DNA from: Cyclobacteriaceae bacterium
GTDB lineage: Bacteria; Bacteroidota; Bacteroidia; Cytophagales; Cyclobacteriaceae
Direction: 5' to 3'
Assembly (NCBI GenBank): GCA_026129485.1
Contig: JAHCHY010000002.1
Span: forward strand, 124,001-188,000
Length of the DNA stretch: 64,000 nucleotides
Shown here: piece by piece, positions 61,855 through 64,000 of the stretch
How positions within the stretch are numbered: position 1 is the first letter of the stretch
How the letters are laid out: each line of letters starts with the position of its first letter
Translations under genes and position numbers: made by a program
The notes under the pieces: model-generated
Seen by the model: only the letters and a program-made list of their open reading frames with translations
Database searches by the model: none
What the model was told of the DNA's origin: nothing

Positions 61855-61987
61855 TGCCAACAAGGGTTTGGCGTCAGGCGGGGTTTAGTTGCACGAATGA
61901 AATTTAGTGCTAAGTTTGGCATTAGTTCTTCGCTTGAAGTTTGGTGCTAAAAATCCCGCCCGAACGCCAAGCCACGAACCGTTAATC
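61855..61987. repeat. attC-like recombination site B
   Basis: A 133-base imperfect palindrome after the last AT-rich gene: R''-like TGCCAAC (61855-61861), five-base spacer, L'' TTTGGCGTC (from 61867), centre, L' GAACGCCAAG (to 61971), nine-base spacer, R'-like GTTAATC (61981-61987). The L boxes are extended inward by AGGCGGG / CCCGCC. R'-like departs from GTTRRRY at one position, and spacing is looser than in site A. It marks the right limit of the AT-rich block. Confidence 0.45.
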
Positions 61988-62022
61988 GGCTAAGGACACA
62001 ATTCACGATTAACGAATAACAC

Positions 62023-62985
62023 CTACTCCGCCATCACCGGTCGGCCCATAATAGATTTTGCCGAGGCTTCGAGTATTTCAAATGCGCTTTCGGCCATGCG
62101 GTTTTCGGTATCGAGTGTAGGGTTTACCTCCACAATTTCCCAGGCGCACACCCGGGCATCTTTACACAATTCGGCATTCAGTATCTTAGCCTCTTCTACG
62201 GTTAATCCGTTTGGAACAGGTGTTCCCGTTCCGGTAGAAAACCGGCTGTCAATGCTATCCACATCAAACGATACATAAACCAGGTCGCAGTGATCCAGCA
62301 TCTGCAAAGCTTTCTGCGCAATAGTTTCCGCGCCTGATTTTTTTACTTCTTCCACTTCAATAAAATTAATGTTGTGCTTATTGATGAGATAGTTCTCCGG
62401 CTTTTCCAGATCGCGCACCGCTATGTACACGAGGTCTTCCGGTAATAGCTTGGCACCGGGCATACCCACGTTTTTGATCTGCTCCCAATAGTCAAGGGTT
62501 TCACCGCGCGGATCGTTCACCTTACACTCCAGGTTATCGAAACCACAGGCCATAGCCAGCGGCATGCCGTGCATATTGCCCGATGGCGTGGTAAACGGTG
62601 TATGAATATCGGCATGGGCATCAATCCAGATTACCCCCAACCGTTTTTTGGGATACGCTTTTTTTATCCCGGCAATAGTTCCGTAAGCGGTAGAATGGTC
62701 GCCCGCCATAATCAACGGAAAGTAGTCGTCAAAAATCTGCTCGTACACTTCCAGGCATACGCGCTCCTCCATAATCAAAACCCCATCAATAAACTTGGCA
62801 TAGGCGTGCTCGGCCCCGTCAAACAACAGCTCGTTTACGTTCTCTACTTCAATCGAATCGAACTTGCGGAAGAGGTCTGACTTCAAATCCAGGCTGGCTA
62901 TTTTCATCGCTTCCACGCCCAGGCTGGCCCCCCGCGTACCGGCACCGATTTCGGACTTCACTTCGATGATCTTTATCTCTTTCAC
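62023..62985 (-). CDS. rocF: Arginase
   Basis: Hydrolyses arginine to ornithine and urea with a dinuclear manganese centre. Metal ligands are visible in AGDHSTAYG near residue 95, WIDAHADIHTPFTTPSGNMHGMPLA near 121 and VSFDVDSID near 240. The TTPSGNMHGMPLA loop is typical of arginase; agmatinases have a different loop here. The frame starts with GTG; no ATG is close. It is divergent from the arginine decarboxylase gene, with 287 bases between them holding no clear gene, so the two enzymes of arginine use share a control region. Confidence 0.9.
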   Translation of the reverse strand: MKEIKIIEVKSEIGAGTRGASLGVEAMKIASLDLKSDLFRKFDSIEVENVNELLFDGAEHAYAKFIDGVLIMEERVCLEVYEQIFDDYFPLIMAGDHSTAYGTIAGIKKAYPKKRLGVIWIDAHADIHTPFTTPSGNMHGMPLAMACGFDNLECKVNDPRGETLDYWEQIKNVGMPGAKLLPEDLVYIAVRDLEKPENYLINKHNINFIEVEEVKKSGAETIAQKALQMLDHCDLVYVSFDVDSIDSRFSTGTGTPVPNGLTVEEAKILNAELCKDARVCAWEIVEVNPTLDTENRMAESAFEILEASAKSIMGRPVMAE

Positions 62986-63272
62986 AGAACTAAGAATTAT
63001 ATATTAAGAATTGGTTAATCGTAAAAAGCAGCCCAAAAAGCCGCAAATCCCCTGCCCTTCAGAAATCGGGCAAAGCATGAAGACCCGCAGGGACGGGGTT
63101 GAAAATCATGCGGGAAAGGTGATTAACCATACGGGTTTTGATCTGTTGCAAAGATGGCAAATTTATCTCATTATTGCACCTCTTATTTTGGTTGATGGTT
63201 ACGCGTTGATTGTTGTTAGTTTAAAGAGCAGGCCAACAACCAGGAACAAACAACTAACAACTGCATGAGTTA

Positions 63273-64000
63273 ATGAAGAGCTACCGTGACCTGATCGAGC
63301 AAACCTTTGAGTTTCCGCAAAAGGAATTTAAGGTTCGCGACCATGAATTGCTATTCAACGATGTGCCGCTGATGGACATCATCAGGCAGTACGGAACTCC
63401 GTTAAAGGTTACTTACCTGCCCCGCATCAGCGAAAACATCCGGTTTGCGCAGGCGACCTTTAACAATGCCATTGAGCGCTTCAAATACAACGGCAAATAC
63501 ACCTACTGCTATTGCACCAAATCATCGCATTACGATTTTGTTTTGGAAGAAGCGCTGAAGAATGATGTGCACATCGAAACTTCATCGGCCTTTGATATAC
63601 CGATTGTGCGTACGCTGTATGAGCGTGGTAAAATATCGAAGGAAACCTATATCATCTGCAACGGCTTCAAAATGCCGCAGTACCGGGAATACATTACCGA
63701 GCTGCTGAACGAAGAATTCAACTGTATTCCCATACTGGATAACCTGAGCGAGATTGACACTTACGAAAAGTATGTGAGCAAGCCTTACCAGGTGGGCATC
63801 CGGGTTGCAGCCGATGAAGAGCCCAAGTTTGAGTTTTACACCTCGCGCCTCGGCATCCGCTACAGCGATATTATTCCCTTATACAAGGAGAAAATCCAAC
63901 CCAGCAGCAAAGCTTCGCTTAAGATGCTGCATTTTTTCATCAACACGGGCATTAAGGACACCGCCTATTACTGGAGCGAATTAAGCCGCTTTATCTTCAA
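63273..64000 (+). CDS. speA: Biosynthetic arginine decarboxylase, 5' part
   Basis: The gene runs off the right edge; 242 codons are seen. It starts MKSYRDLIEQTFEFPQKEF and continues with QYGTPLKVTYLPRISENIRFAQ, then YTYCYCTKSSHYDFVLEEALKND, where the Lys of TKSSHY is the PLP-binding residue, and IETSSAFDIPIVRTLYERG. This is the fold type III PLP group of arginine/ornithine/diaminopimelate decarboxylases, and the NGFKMPQY motif fits Bacteroidota arginine decarboxylase. It makes agmatine, a precursor of putrescine and spermidine. The ATG is preceded by TGAGTTA. Confidence 0.9.
   Translation, partial: MKSYRDLIEQTFEFPQKEFKVRDHELLFNDVPLMDIIRQYGTPLKVTYLPRISENIRFAQATFNNAIERFKYNGKYTYCYCTKSSHYDFVLEEALKNDVHIETSSAFDIPIVRTLYERGKISKETYIICNGFKMPQYREYITELLNEEFNCIPILDNLSEIDTYEKYVSKPYQVGIRVAADEEPKFEFYTSRLGIRYSDIIPLYKEKIQPSSKASLKMLHFFINTGIKDTAYYWSELSRFIF

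Overview
The window looks like a chromosomal segment of a free-living, respiring member of the Bacteroidota, most likely Cytophagales. The evidence is a type IX secretion (gliding-type) C-terminal sorting domain at the left edge, a TonB-dependent receptor of the CarboxypepD_reg/OMP_b-brl type, a fused CcoN-CcoO cbb3 oxidase, TAnnTTTG-type promoter boxes, few Shine-Dalgarno sequences, and long intergenic palindromes typical of this phylum. Species cannot be named from the sequence alone. No rRNA, tRNA, CRISPR array or complete insertion sequence was seen.

Layout. 0-5.8 kb: end of a secreted T9SS substrate, then pyrD, a DUF4136 lipoprotein-like gene, xerD, aroQ, a YbjN-like gene and hflX. 5.9-11.9 kb: exopolysaccharide operon (glycosyltransferase, Wza-like export protein, Wzc-like tyrosine autokinase, CpsB/YwqE-type phosphatase, NAD-dependent epimerase) with stop/start overlaps. 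12-18 kb: TPR protein, phosphosulfolactate synthase (ComA-like), DUF368 membrane protein, aroE, uvrB. 18-28.8 kb: mixed housekeeping and stress genes (DinB, cupin-like, serine hydrolase plus membrane-bound XRE regulator, MFS efflux pump, ABC permease, superoxide dismutase, SUI1, DnaJ-membrane protein, universal stress protein). 28.9-34.8 kb: cbb3 cytochrome oxidase operon (ccoNO, ccoQ-like, ccoP, ccoG, fixH, TauE/SafE-like), with a candidate FNR/Crp-type site upstream. 35-43 kb: DUF4288, LiaF-like, TraB-like DUF5694, DinB, two thiol peroxidases of the GPx family, GNAT, argS and a deoxyhypusine-synthase homologue.

43.1-62 kb is accessory. Its first part (43.1-51.5 kb) is visibly richer in A+T and holds MarR plus a membrane protein, a two-component system, a BRO-N protein, PAP2 phosphatase, PepSY-like protein, TonB receptor and EamA transporter. 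The middle (51.5-58.2 kb) resembles the chromosome in composition: AraC, VOC, DUF4920, M13 peptidase, serine hydrolase, START-domain protein. The last part (58.3-62 kb) is again AT-rich and carries small unusual genes bounded by two large imperfect palindromes with the box layout of integron attC sites. Arginase and the start of arginine decarboxylase close the window, so the accessory block lies between two sets of genes with links to arginine/polyamine metabolism.

The most unusual features are the attC-like cassette region without an integrase, two palindromic repeats sharing a TTGTCGAAG core, an unexplained promoter-to-terminator unit upstream of ccoNO, the sulfonate enzyme next to a DUF368 transporter, and paired palindromes in front of a DinB gene.
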